The notes under the pieces: generated by a model
Databases searched by the model: none
What the model saw: the letters and a program-made list of their open reading frames with translations, nothing else
What the model was told of the DNA's origin: nothing
In this document: positions 1 to 7,544 of the stretch, one piece after another
How positions within the stretch are numbered: the stretch's first letter is position 1
How the letters are laid out: every line of letters begins with the position of its first letter
Assembly: GCA_026225295.1 (NCBI GenBank)
Contig: JAMFSN010000241.1
Span: 1-36,653 of the forward strand
DNA: 36,653 bases
Source: Frankia alni
GTDB lineage: Bacteria > Actinomycetota > Actinomycetes > Frankiales > Frankiaceae
Direction: 5' to 3'
Translations under genes and position numbers: made by a program

Positions 1-2
1 AT

Positions 3-245
3 CTGGTCACCACCATTCTGGAGACCAACCTTACGATTCAGGGCAACCGCCTGAACATGGTCATGAAGCGGCTCACGGGGTGGGCGGCGATCATCGCTGT
101 GCCCACCGCGATCACCGGCTTCTACGGTCAGAACGTGCCCTACCCCGGATTCGGGAAGGAATGGGGATTCCTCGTCAGTATCGTGCTTCTGTTCGGTTGC
201 GCCGCCGGGCTGTACGTGGCATTCAAACGCCGCGACTGGCTCTGA
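3..245 (+). CDS. CorA-family divalent cation transporter, C-terminal part (5' end outside window)
   Basis: Only the last 80 residues are present; the frame is open from the first bases of the window, so the start lies to the left. CorA/MIT proteins are pentameric inner-membrane Mg2+/Co2+ channels. The fragment shows the end of the long cytoplasmic stalk helix (ETNLTIQGNRLN), a first membrane helix (WAAIIAVPTAITGFYG), the periplasmic selectivity loop and a second membrane helix (FLVSIVLLFGCAAGLYVAF), followed by the short basic tail typical of the family (KRRDWL). The pore-mouth signature, normally YGMN, reads YGQN followed by VPYPGFGKEWGF. YGQN may alter selectivity, but I infer this only from the family signature. 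The next genes run in the same direction but lie far away, so no operon is evident. Confidence 0.85.
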   Translation: MVTTILETNLTIQGNRLNMVMKRLTGWAAIIAVPTAITGFYGQNVPYPGFGKEWGFLVSIVLLFGCAAGLYVAFKRRDWL

Positions 246-829
246 ACCTGACCGCCGGATCAGGGACCCGCCGGCGCGGTGACTGCCGAAAGCCGCTGCC
301 TGCTGCCTGCTGCCTCGCCGGGTAGCGCCATCGGCGGTGACCGTAAGGGCTTGATCGGGCGCACGGCGAGCTACGAATGTACGCAGCCGCGCCTACAGGG
401 TGGGGGCGGCCCTTCCGTCCGCGGCGGATGCTCCTGTTGTCTCCACGGGCGGCGGTGATGGCTGGTCCTCGGTCACGGCCATCGGTCGGCAGCACCAGGA
501 CGGTTTAGTTCGCGTCCACGGACCTGGGCGGGTTGAATCGTCCGGCAGTCGGAGGCGGCGGCCTGTAGACGGATCGGTAACGTAATCAATGGCGTATGTC
601 AGGCAGACCGGACCAGCTGACCGTTCGTCCCACGGTCTCAGGGACCAGTGGGATTTGTCGGCTGTCGCCGCCCGACGCGCGGTATGGACCAGATCTCGGG
701 CACAGGGGAATCCTCGTGGGCGCCACTCACCGGAGCCACACGTCCTGTCGCCTACGCTAGGGCCAGCCGGATGGGAATCACAGGCATATCGTCTGCATTG
801 TCGGCGCGCAATATGAGTCTGGAGAGACG
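246..829. other. Intergenic region without a supported gene
   Basis: About 580 bases between the CorA-like gene and the desaturase. The open frames here have arginine/proline/serine-rich translations with no recognisable motif and look like chance frames in GC-rich DNA. A short run of CTGCCTG-like repeats lies near 293-315. No tRNA or clear terminator was seen. A promoter for the desaturase must lie at the right end; TACGCT near 753 is a possible -10 but is weak. Confidence 0.4.
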
Positions 830-1891
830 ATGCCTGTTTCGGTGAAAGCGCAGACAGAGACCGGCGCCGCGGCGGCTCCAGGCGCGGCGCGGCCGGGTTG
901 TCCAGGCGAGTATGCGGAGTTGTCCCAAACAGTTAAACAAGCGGGGCTTCTGGAGCATCGTCCCGCTTTCTACATGGCAGCGAGTGTAGCGGTCCTCGGT
1001 CCGTTCGGGGCTGGGTGGATCGTGTTTACGCTCATAGGTCCGTCGTGGTGGCAAATGATTACCGCGGTCTTCCTCGGGATGTCCTTTACGCAAGTGGCAT
1101 TCATCGGCCATGATGCCGGTCACCGCCAGATATTTCGCGGGCGCCGGGCCAACAATGCGGTCGGATTGTTCGCCGGAAATCTGCTGGTCGGCTTGAGTTT
1201 CGGTTGGTGGCTGCGAAAGCATAACCGTCACCACAGTTTTCCGAACCAGCTGGGACGTGATCCCGACGTCGTCGCCGGAGTGTTCGTGTTCTCGGCCAGT
1301 GACGCACAGACGCGGCGCGGGGTCGCGCGGCTGTTGACGCGGTATCAGGCTGCGGCCTTCTTCCCGATGGCACTGCTGGAGGGACTGAACCTGCACGTTT
1401 CGAGCGTCCGCGCGGTAGCTCGACGGCGAGACCGGGGGGGTGCTATGGAGGGCTTCCTGCTGGCGATCCATGCGGCAATCTATGTTGCGGCGGTCTTGAT
1501 AGTGCTCTCGCCGCTGCAGGCGGTCATGTTCGTCGTGGTCCAACAGGCGGTCTTCGGACTGTACCTGGGCTGTTCCTTTGCGCCCAACCACAAAGGTATG
1601 CTCATGCTGGACTGTGACAGCCCCCTCGACTACCTGTCCCGGCAGATCCTCACGGCCCGTAATATCCGTGGTGGCCGCTTTATGGACGTCGTATTCGGGG
1701 GCCTCAATTATCAGATCGAGCATCATCTGTTTCCGACTATGCCTCGTCCCAATTTGCGACGATGTCAGATCCTGGTGCGCCAGTTTTGCCGCGAGCATGA
1801 CATCACCTACTATGAGTCGGGCCTCTTTAGCTCGTACGCCCAGGCGCTACGGCATCTGCGGGCGGTCGCCGCGACGGACTCGGCCGATTAG
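830..1891 (+). CDS. Membrane fatty-acid desaturase (type 1, three histidine boxes)
   Basis: 353 residues, the usual length for acyl-lipid/acyl-CoA desaturases. These are di-iron, O2-dependent membrane enzymes that insert a double bond into fatty acyl chains and so tune membrane fluidity. All three histidine boxes are visible: HDAGH (about residues 94-98), HNRHH (131-135) and QIEHH (295-299, in a GLNYQIEHHLFP context typical of the DesA3/linoleoyl-CoA front-end group). Hydrophobic stretches near 47-90, 107-122 and 205-245 fit two membrane hairpins. The start is supported by GGAGAG eight bases upstream. No electron-donor gene (ferredoxin or oxidoreductase) is adjacent. The exact regiospecificity (delta-6, delta-9 or other) cannot be read from the sequence. 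Confidence 0.9.
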   Translation: MPVSVKAQTETGAAAAPGAARPGCPGEYAELSQTVKQAGLLEHRPAFYMAASVAVLGPFGAGWIVFTLIGPSWWQMITAVFLGMSFTQVAFIGHDAGHRQIFRGRRANNAVGLFAGNLLVGLSFGWWLRKHNRHHSFPNQLGRDPDVVAGVFVFSASDAQTRRGVARLLTRYQAAAFFPMALLEGLNLHVSSVRAVARRRDRGGAMEGFLLAIHAAIYVAAVLIVLSPLQAVMFVVVQQAVFGLYLGCSFAPNHKGMLMLDCDSPLDYLSRQILTARNIRGGRFMDVVFGGLNYQIEHHLFPTMPRPNLRRCQILVRQFCREHDITYYESGLFSSYAQALRHLRAVAATDSAD

Positions 1892-2074
1892 GTCGAGACG
1901 ATCCCACGCGCCGTCGGAGATCCCGTCCGGGCCTTCGGGGGTCTTCTGCCTTCAAAAGAACATCTGGTCCACGAATACGCCGACATGCCCAGCGAAGAGA
2001 TTGAACGTTGGACCAACGTCGTCGGGGTGTTCCTGAAACCTCGCTGCCTCGACGGGCCTTTTACAGCGCATTAA
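1892..2074 (+). other. Open frame following the desaturase stop codon; possible coding remnant
   Basis: Directly after the desaturase TAG, the same reading frame stays open for about 60 codons and includes a protein-like stretch (LPSKEHLVHEYADMPSEEIE, then a hydrophobic segment) ending at TAA 2072-2074. The helical, acidic composition differs from the arginine-rich chance frames around it. It faintly recalls small actinobacterial three-helix dimerisation domains, but I cannot name it. The only ATG (1984) would leave a 29-residue peptide without a good ribosome binding site. It may be the tail of a gene cut by the group II intron remnant that follows, or a chance frame. Confidence 0.25.
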
Positions 2075-2210
2075 AACCTACCCGGCGCGCTGGCCCCGAC
2101 GGAAGTTCAAAAGGCTCAGGTCATTCAAGAAAGCTAAGCGATGGTGGAACGGGGTGCTGCGCAGACAGCCCCGTCTGTTCGCCCACTGGGCCTGGATGAC
2201 AGAGTTCTGA
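2073..2210 (+). pseudogene. Group II intron reverse transcriptase/maturase, C-terminal remnant
   Basis: A 45-residue stretch (KTYPARWPRRKFKRLRSFKK, then AKRWWNGVLRRQPRLFAHW and a terminal TEF) matches the extreme C-terminus of bacterial group II intron-encoded proteins, where a basic helix is followed by WW..L.R.P.LFAHW. The frame is closed upstream by TGA 2034-2036 and has no start, so the polymerase and maturase N-terminal regions are gone. Its stop at 2208-2210 lies 16 bases before the intron's domain V, which is the normal layout. Recognition rests on the motif and on the RNA structure that follows. Confidence 0.75.
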
Positions 2211-2225
2211 CGGACTGGATGAGAC

Positions 2226-2291
2226 GAGCGGAGTGACGGGAGACTGTCATGCTCCGTTCTGTGGGAGCCCGGGGGTGAAATTCCCCCGGGC
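2226..2291 (+). ncRNA. Group II intron domains V and VI (3' end of intron RNA)
   Basis: Bases 2226-2259 fold as a textbook 34-nt domain V: an 8-bp lower stem (GAGCGGAG with CTCCGTTC, one G-U), a 2-nt bulge (TG), a 6-bp upper stem (TGACGG with CTGTCA, one G-U) and a GNRA tetraloop (GAGA). The catalytic AGC triad is at 2227-2229. Domain VI follows as a 9-bp perfect stem (2267-2275 with 2283-2291) and a 7-nt loop. The intron 3' splice site should lie a few bases after 2291. The catalytic 3' module is thus intact although the encoded protein and the 5' half of the ribozyme are missing. Confidence 0.8.
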
Positions 2292-2299
2292 CACCCGGC

Positions 2300-2551
2300 C
2301 CCCGCTGCCCTGCTCGGTCTCGCTGGATCGGTCCTCATTGAAACTACGACGAGGGGGTAAGGGACTGGCCCCGGCTACTGCTTTCGGGGGCGCTTCCCCT
2401 GCGTGACACGCTTGCCGACACCAGCACGGAGGTAGCGACACTGGCATTGCTCACAGCGTAGTCAGCGCCCTTCGCGCATCCCTACATGGTAAAGGTTACC
2501 TACACGACGAAAGGGGGCCTCACCGCCTTCCCGGGCCCGCCGTGAGCTGCG
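2300..2551. other. Intergenic region between intron remnant and surface-protein gene
   Basis: About 250 bases with no supported gene. An AGGT-T-ACCT palindrome sits at 2493-2501, too short to call an operator. This is the 3' side of the minus-strand beta-helix gene; no convincing terminator hairpin was identified. Confidence 0.35.
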
Positions 2552-4819
2552 TTATCCTGGATTATACCGGCGGTGAGGGTCTGTGTTGCGCCGCGGTATC
2601 TCCTCGGTCTTCGCGTCGGAGTAGAGCGGTTGGACGGGGCGGCCCCGGCGGGGGGCGTCCGCGGGAGCGGCCGGTGGGCGGGCAGGCCGAACCGGTCTGG
2701 CGGATCGCCGGTGTTCCGGCCGGACTATTTCGATTGTCACGGCGCCAAGGTCGTTCGTGGGTCCCGGTCGCCAGTCGGTGCTTTGGGGGTAGGGGTGAAA
2801 TGTGACCCGGGGCCGCTTGGATGAGATCCAGCCCAGGATGAGCATGAGCGCGATTCCGACCCAGATCAGGAGTTCGGGATGATTTGTCATGTAGCCGGTG
2901 AGGGTGATGTAGTTTTTCTTGGTCCAGCCGTGGACGTCGTTGAGATCGACGGCCGGTGCCGGCTGCGCTTCTTTCGTGTCGATCGCTCGGGGGCCTCGAC
3001 CGCTGATGACGTTACCGCGCACGAGGGTCCCAACCGCGGCGCCGCGGATGGAGATGCCGTACAGATTCACACCGCTGACGTGGTTGCGAAGGATCGAGGC
3101 CGTAGCGGCGTCGCGCACCACGATCCCCATGCGTCCGCCCCGCAGCAGCGCGACGGTGTTATCGGTCAGTGACAGTCGCGGTGAGGCGCCACGGACCGAG
3201 ATACCGAGCAAAGACATCGCGCCGATCGCATTGTCGGTGATCGTCGATCGGGATGTCGCGTTGAGGAGTATGCCCGTCTTGGCGTTCAGAAACGTATTGT
3301 GGGACACAGCCGTCGAGGTGACGCCCGTCCCGAGTTCGAGTGCCACTCGTCCACCGCAGCGTACGTTGTTGCCGGTCAGTGATGTTTCGGTCGCGCCTGC
3401 GCGGAGCGCGATGCCGACCGTGCGTGCGCACACGTTGTTGTTACGGATGATCGTTTCCCGGCCACCCTCGACCAGGATGCCGGTGGCGGCGTTGGCGTCG
3501 GCAGAGTTGGATTCGATGATTGTCCCGATGGAGACGGCGGTGCCGGTGCCGGATGCCGACTGCGGGGTCGCCAGCGACCGTCCGTCGAGGAGGAACCCGT
3601 TGCGCGCATTGCCGATCGCGGTGTCGTTCACCATCCAGGTCCGGGCGGTTCCCCGGTCGGCCGCGAAACCATCGCTGCCGTTGCGGATCGCGGTGCTGTG
3701 GGCCACGGCGTCGCCGTTCGAACCACGGTGGATTCGTAGACCGTCGCGGTCATTGCTCTCGAAGCGGTCGTTCGTGAAGAGCAGATGATCGGACCGTGAG
3801 GCGAACGAGCCGTAGAAGTTACCGACAAAGGACGATGTCGCGCTCCCGCCCGTGCTGGCCCGGTCAGCCAGACCAGTCCAGGCGATTCCGCCGGTACGGC
3901 CGCTCCAGAATCCCAGGTAGGACTCATTCACGCCGCGCAACGTCATGCGGCCACCGATCGTGCGTAGGTAGGAACGCCCGTCGGTTTCCTGCCGATCAGC
4001 GTGGTTGTGCGCGGTATCCCAGGAGGTGATGGCCAGCGGTCCACCTACGCCCTGGAAATCGAGCGCGCCGCCCCACGTCGTGATGGTCGCGAACCCGTCG
4101 GGTGTGCTTTCCAGTCGTAGGGTCCGCAATCCTTGCCGGGCGATCAGGAGTCGTGCGCCCGACAGAGCCATGACGCTTTTGACCAGCAGGGCGGTGCCGG
4201 CGGGCTCAGGCCGCAGCGCGCCCGCGGCGACCAGATCCGCGACGAGGTAAGGCGCCTGCCGCGCGGGCAGAACCAGGCTCGGCAACGCGCCCGGCGTCGC
4301 GACCGTGGTGGGCCCGAGCAGACCGAAACCCCTCCTGAGAAGGGTACGCAGCCGGGTATCTTCGGCGGTGACCAGCGCGGACTGCGCGGTCGCGCCCACT
4401 TTCGACGGGACGGGAGCAAGGCTGGCCGGGGCGACGGTGACCGGTCCCGCGGACGGCACATAGCCACCGCTACGCCCCGGTACTGCCCCACCGGTCGCCG
4501 GCCCGGTTACGACCCGTGTGGTGCCGGCCGGCGGCGGGACCGCCGCGGGCGAGGGAGCTACCAGCCGGGTCTGCGTGGGTACGGGGGCGGACACGGCGGC
4601 GGACGGGGACGCGGCGGCGGGCGTCGGGGAAGGAGCCGATGGCGCGGTCGTGGGAGTCGCGGGAGGCCCCATCGTCGGCAGGGTGATCGCCAGTGCCGAC
4701 GCCGACGGAAGAAACGCAAACGTGCCGGCGATGACGAGCAGCACGCCGGTTCGCCGGCGGATCGACACACCTACGGCCAGTTTTTGGCGGGTACCAGCCT
4801 CGTCGCTGTCGGTCCTCAT
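2552..4819 (-). CDS. Secreted or anchored right-handed beta-helix protein, AlgG/pectate-lyase-like
   Basis: About 755 residues from the ATG at 4819 (MRTDSDEAG); the frame is open further upstream but the extra residues look non-coding. Order of parts: basic N-terminus and hydrophobic signal segment (RRRTGVLLVIAGTFAFLPSA); a Pro/Ala/Thr-rich low-complexity linker of about 110 residues; a conserved mixed region; then a right-handed parallel beta-helix with many Asn-containing turns (IRNNNVCARTVGIALRAGA and similar). LGFWSGRTGGIAWTG and the surrounding GDGLRIHRGSNG-type coils resemble alginate C5-epimerase AlgG and carbohydrate-lyase relatives. Near the C-terminus a membrane helix (LLIWVGIALMLILGWISS) is followed by a basic Pro/Arg tail, so the protein is probably membrane-anchored facing outward. 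Role inferred: modification or binding of an exopolysaccharide. It is monocistronic. GGTGGG about 12 bases before the ATG is a fair ribosome binding site. Confidence 0.75.
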   Translation of the reverse strand: MRTDSDEAGTRQKLAVGVSIRRRTGVLLVIAGTFAFLPSASALAITLPTMGPPATPTTAPSAPSPTPAAASPSAAVSAPVPTQTRLVAPSPAAVPPPAGTTRVVTGPATGGAVPGRSGGYVPSAGPVTVAPASLAPVPSKVGATAQSALVTAEDTRLRTLLRRGFGLLGPTTVATPGALPSLVLPARQAPYLVADLVAAGALRPEPAGTALLVKSVMALSGARLLIARQGLRTLRLESTPDGFATITTWGGALDFQGVGGPLAITSWDTAHNHADRQETDGRSYLRTIGGRMTLRGVNESYLGFWSGRTGGIAWTGLADRASTGGSATSSFVGNFYGSFASRSDHLLFTNDRFESNDRDGLRIHRGSNGDAVAHSTAIRNGSDGFAADRGTARTWMVNDTAIGNARNGFLLDGRSLATPQSASGTGTAVSIGTIIESNSADANAATGILVEGGRETIIRNNNVCARTVGIALRAGATETSLTGNNVRCGGRVALELGTGVTSTAVSHNTFLNAKTGILLNATSRSTITDNAIGAMSLLGISVRGASPRLSLTDNTVALLRGGRMGIVVRDAATASILRNHVSGVNLYGISIRGAAVGTLVRGNVISGRGPRAIDTKEAQPAPAVDLNDVHGWTKKNYITLTGYMTNHPELLIWVGIALMLILGWISSKRPRVTFHPYPQSTDWRPGPTNDLGAVTIEIVRPEHRRSARPVRPARPPAAPADAPRRGRPVQPLYSDAKTEEIPRRNTDPHRRYNPG

Positions 4820-5498
4820 CGAGGCAGATCCCACCGATCCGTACCGAAGGCGGCGGTCCACTCGACCGGTTGCCGCCTGTGAAACGCCAAAGTCCGCGGA
4901 CGCAATATCATCGCCTGGCGAACACGCGCACTGACCCCATCCCGATCCGAAGCACACGGGCCCGGAACGTCGAGAGCGCTGAACAAAGATCCCTCCGCGC
5001 GAGAACTAGCCGGGTCTACAGCGGTACACCTGAACCCACCGGGACAGTCCCGATCCACTTCACAGGAGTGTTAAGGACTTCCTATCAGGCAATAGTGGGG
5101 TTTCGATGAGAAGGTTTGCCGGCTACTGTCAAAGCTCGATCTACATGGCTTACAAGAAGCGAATCAATGTGACGCGGAGCGCTTGAAACTCCAACTCCGA
5201 CGTCCTGTAGGGCAAATGTTGTGTGACGGATGCCTAACCATAGTTTTAGCCATCGACGCCCTGGGTGTGAGTGCCCACCAGAATGTCCGCCCGCTCCGTC
5301 ATTGCTCGATCCGTGCGCCCTCAAGCTGCTCGGGCACCGAGCTTCGACAGCGGCAGCTCCCGGTCGGGGCGGGGACGCGTACGCCGGAAGTCGTACGTCA
5401 CCGGCGCAAGGATCATCCGTGGGGTGGTCGGCAGTCGCCGTGGAGCTTCCTAGCATTGCCACGGTCGACGTGACCATGACAGACGGGCGGGCAGATCT
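4820..5498. other. Divergent intergenic region between surface protein and ABC operon
   Basis: About 680 bases separate the minus-strand beta-helix gene from the plus-strand ABC operon. Base composition drops noticeably near 5040-5260 (for example GGCAATAGTGGGG and TAACCATAGTTTTAGCC), suggesting regulatory DNA rather than genes. No frame on either strand has a recognisable product. Promoters for both flanking units should lie here. Confidence 0.45.
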
Positions 5499-6440
5499 AT
5501 GATCGAAGTGCGTGGGCTCACGAAACGGTACGGCGAGAAGATCGCCGTGTCGGACCTCAGCTTCACCGTCCAGCCCGGGATCGTGACGGGGTTCCTCGGG
5601 CCGAACGGCTCGGGAAAGTCAACGACCATGCGGATGATCATCGGTTTGGATCGTCCGACGGCGGGTTCCGTGACGGTCGACGGCCGCCGGTACCGCGACT
5701 TCGCCGCCCCGCTCACGGAAGTAGGGGCGCTGCTGGAGGCCCGGGCGGTCCACACCGGCCGGTCCGCCTTCAACCACCTGCTCGCCCTCGCGCAGACCCA
5801 CGGCATCCCCCGTCGACGGGTCGATGAAGTCATCGACCTGGTCGGGTTGGCCGAGGTCGCGCGCAAGCGGGCCGGCGGGTTCTCGCTCGGGATGGGACAG
5901 CGTCTCGGGATCGCTTCCGCGCTGCTGGCCGACCCGTCCACGTTCATCCTCGACGAACCGGTCAACGGGCTGGACCCGGAAGGGATCCGCTGGATCCGTA
6001 ACCTGCTCAAAGCCCTCGCCGCCGAGGGCCGGACGGTGTTCGTCTCCTCCCATCTGATGAGCGAGATGGCCCTGACCGCCGAGCATCTGATCGTGATCGG
6101 CCGGGGGCGGCTCATCGCCGACACCTCGGTGGAGGAGTTCGTCCGTCGCGCGTCCGGGACCGTCGTGCGGGTCCGGACCCCGCAGGCGAGCAAGCTGCGG
6201 GACCTGCTGATCAGCGCTGACGTGACCGTGACCAGCGTCGTTTCCGACACTCTCGAGGTCACTGGGCTGCCCAGTGAGCGGATCGGCGAGGCGGCGGCCG
6301 GCGCCGGCGTCACCCTCTACGAACTGACCCCCCAGCAGGCGTCGCTGGAAGAAGCATTCATGGACCTCACCCGGGACGCCGTCGAGTTCCACGGCGCCGC
6401 ATCGGCGGGCGCCGCCGCCGCCCTCGAAGGACAGGTATGA
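5499..6440 (+). CDS. ABC exporter ATP-binding protein
   Basis: 313 residues. It is the nucleotide-binding subunit of an ABC-2-type exporter of the drug/bacitracin/daunorubicin (CcmA) class and powers export through the membrane protein encoded next. Visible motifs: A-loop tyrosine (KRYGEK), Walker A GPNGSGKST (about 34-42), Q-loop region (EVGALLEARAV), signature FSLGMGQR (about 131-138, a relaxed form of LSGGQ), Walker B FILDEP followed by VNGLDPEG, and the H-loop SSHLMSE. The C-terminal 90 residues are the usual regulatory extension of this class. The ATG is preceded by GGGCGGGCAG. The stop overlaps the permease start by four bases, so the two are translationally coupled. Substrate unknown. 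Confidence 0.92.
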   Translation: MIEVRGLTKRYGEKIAVSDLSFTVQPGIVTGFLGPNGSGKSTTMRMIIGLDRPTAGSVTVDGRRYRDFAAPLTEVGALLEARAVHTGRSAFNHLLALAQTHGIPRRRVDEVIDLVGLAEVARKRAGGFSLGMGQRLGIASALLADPSTFILDEPVNGLDPEGIRWIRNLLKALAAEGRTVFVSSHLMSEMALTAEHLIVIGRGRLIADTSVEEFVRRASGTVVRVRTPQASKLRDLLISADVTVTSVVSDTLEVTGLPSERIGEAAAGAGVTLYELTPQQASLEEAFMDLTRDAVEFHGAASAGAAAALEGQV

Positions 6441-7270
6441 CCACGATCACCGCGGCCGCGTCGGCCACCAGCCACAGTGCCCCGGGCCGTCCCCGCCTCA
6501 CCCAGGCGCGGATCGTCCGGTCGGAGTGGACCAAGCTGCGTTCGTTGCGCTCGACGCTGTTCACCCTTCTGGCGGCCGTCCTGTTCGTCGTGGGGCTCGG
6601 CATCCTGATCTCGTGGGGCCGGGCAAGTCACTGGAGCCAGGAAAGCCCCGGCGACCGGTTCGGCTTCGACCCTACGAACACCAGCCTGTCCGGCACCTAT
6701 CTCGCGCAACTGGCCATCGGCGTGCTCGGGGTGCTGGCCTTCAGCGGCGAATACGCCACCGGCATGATCCGCGCGACCCTCGGCGCCGTACCCAAGCGCC
6801 TCCCGGTGCTCTGGGCGAAAGCCGGCGTGTTCGCCGTGGTGACCTTCGTCCTGATGACCATCGCCGCCATCGTCGCGTTCCTCGGCGGCCAGGCGATGCT
6901 GTCCGCGAAACACATCCAGACGAACCTGACCCACCCCGGGGTGCTCACCGCGGTCATCGGTGCCGGCCTTTACCTCACGGTCGTGGGCCTGCTCGGCGTC
7001 GCGTTGGGGGCACTGCTCCGCAGCACCGCCGGCGGCATCGCCACCCTGTTCGGCATCCTGCTGGTCCTGCCGCTGATCGTGCATTTCCTGCCGAGTAACT
7101 GGTCGCGGCACATCGAGCGGTACCTACCCAGCAACGCCGGCCAATCAATCATCAACGTGGTTCACGACCCTTCCGCGATGCAGCCCTGGACCGGGTTCTT
7201 CCTTTTCCTGGGCTACGCGGTGATCGCTGTCGCCGCCGCCGCCCTCGTCCTGGTCCGGAGAGACGCCTGA
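6437..7270 (+). CDS. ABC-2-type exporter permease
   Basis: 277 residues, overlapping the ATPase gene by ATGA. After a soluble N-terminus (SEWTKLRSLRSTLFTLLAAV is the classic ABC-2 permease entry with the coupling segment SEWTKLRS) there are six predicted membrane spans: about 33-55, 90-105, 126-150, 175-200, 205-222 and 253-272. The C-terminus ends VLVRRDA. It forms the channel of the exporter with the preceding ATPase. The last 55 codons have a close but degenerate second copy on the opposite strand at 30717-30893, showing that this operon family was duplicated in the genome. Confidence 0.9.
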   Translation: MTTITAAASATSHSAPGRPRLTQARIVRSEWTKLRSLRSTLFTLLAAVLFVVGLGILISWGRASHWSQESPGDRFGFDPTNTSLSGTYLAQLAIGVLGVLAFSGEYATGMIRATLGAVPKRLPVLWAKAGVFAVVTFVLMTIAAIVAFLGGQAMLSAKHIQTNLTHPGVLTAVIGAGLYLTVVGLLGVALGALLRSTAGGIATLFGILLVLPLIVHFLPSNWSRHIERYLPSNAGQSIINVVHDPSAMQPWTGFFLFLGYAVIAVAAAALVLVRRDA

Positions 7271-7440
7271 CTCACGCAGTGGGTTGTCAGGTCTTCATGT
7301 TCGTCGCGACGGGTTCGGTGATTCACCGACTATGTCGGACAGGTCAGTTTCAGCGTCATGCCTAACCGTCCCCGGTCCCTCACGACTATCAAGCCGTCAG
7401 CTCATCCCCATCACATTCCCGTGCCGATAACGTCTGGTCA

Positions 7441-7496
7441 TCGCCGTGGGCGCGCGGGTCACCACCCCGTGACTCGTACCCGCGCGCCCACGGCGA
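7441..7496. repeat. 19-bp perfect inverted repeat (terminator- or cis-element-like hairpin)
   Basis: Bases 7441-7459 (TCGCCGTGGGCGCGCGGGT) are the exact reverse complement of 7478-7496, with an 18-nt loop. It lies 170 bases after the ABC permease stop and 49 bases before the glycosidase ATG. No T-run follows. It could terminate the ABC operon transcript or form a leader structure for the downstream gene; the sequence alone does not separate these. Confidence 0.7.
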
Positions 7497-7544
7497 GCCG
7501 GGGCCACAGCAGGCTCACCACGAGGGACGGGCGGTGGGAGGTAG

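Noticed and set aside
752-1798. Long minus-strand open frame (348 codons) across the desaturase
   Set aside because: It is antisense to a gene with all three histidine boxes; its translation is Arg/His/Gln-rich with no motif.
2493-2501. AGGTTACCT palindrome as a metal-regulator or other operator
   Set aside because: Only four bases per arm, not placed before a gene start on either strand.
5200-5225. TGTAGGGCAAATGTTG before the ABC operon as another motif copy
   Set aside because: Spacing and both half-sites deviate; too few matching positions.
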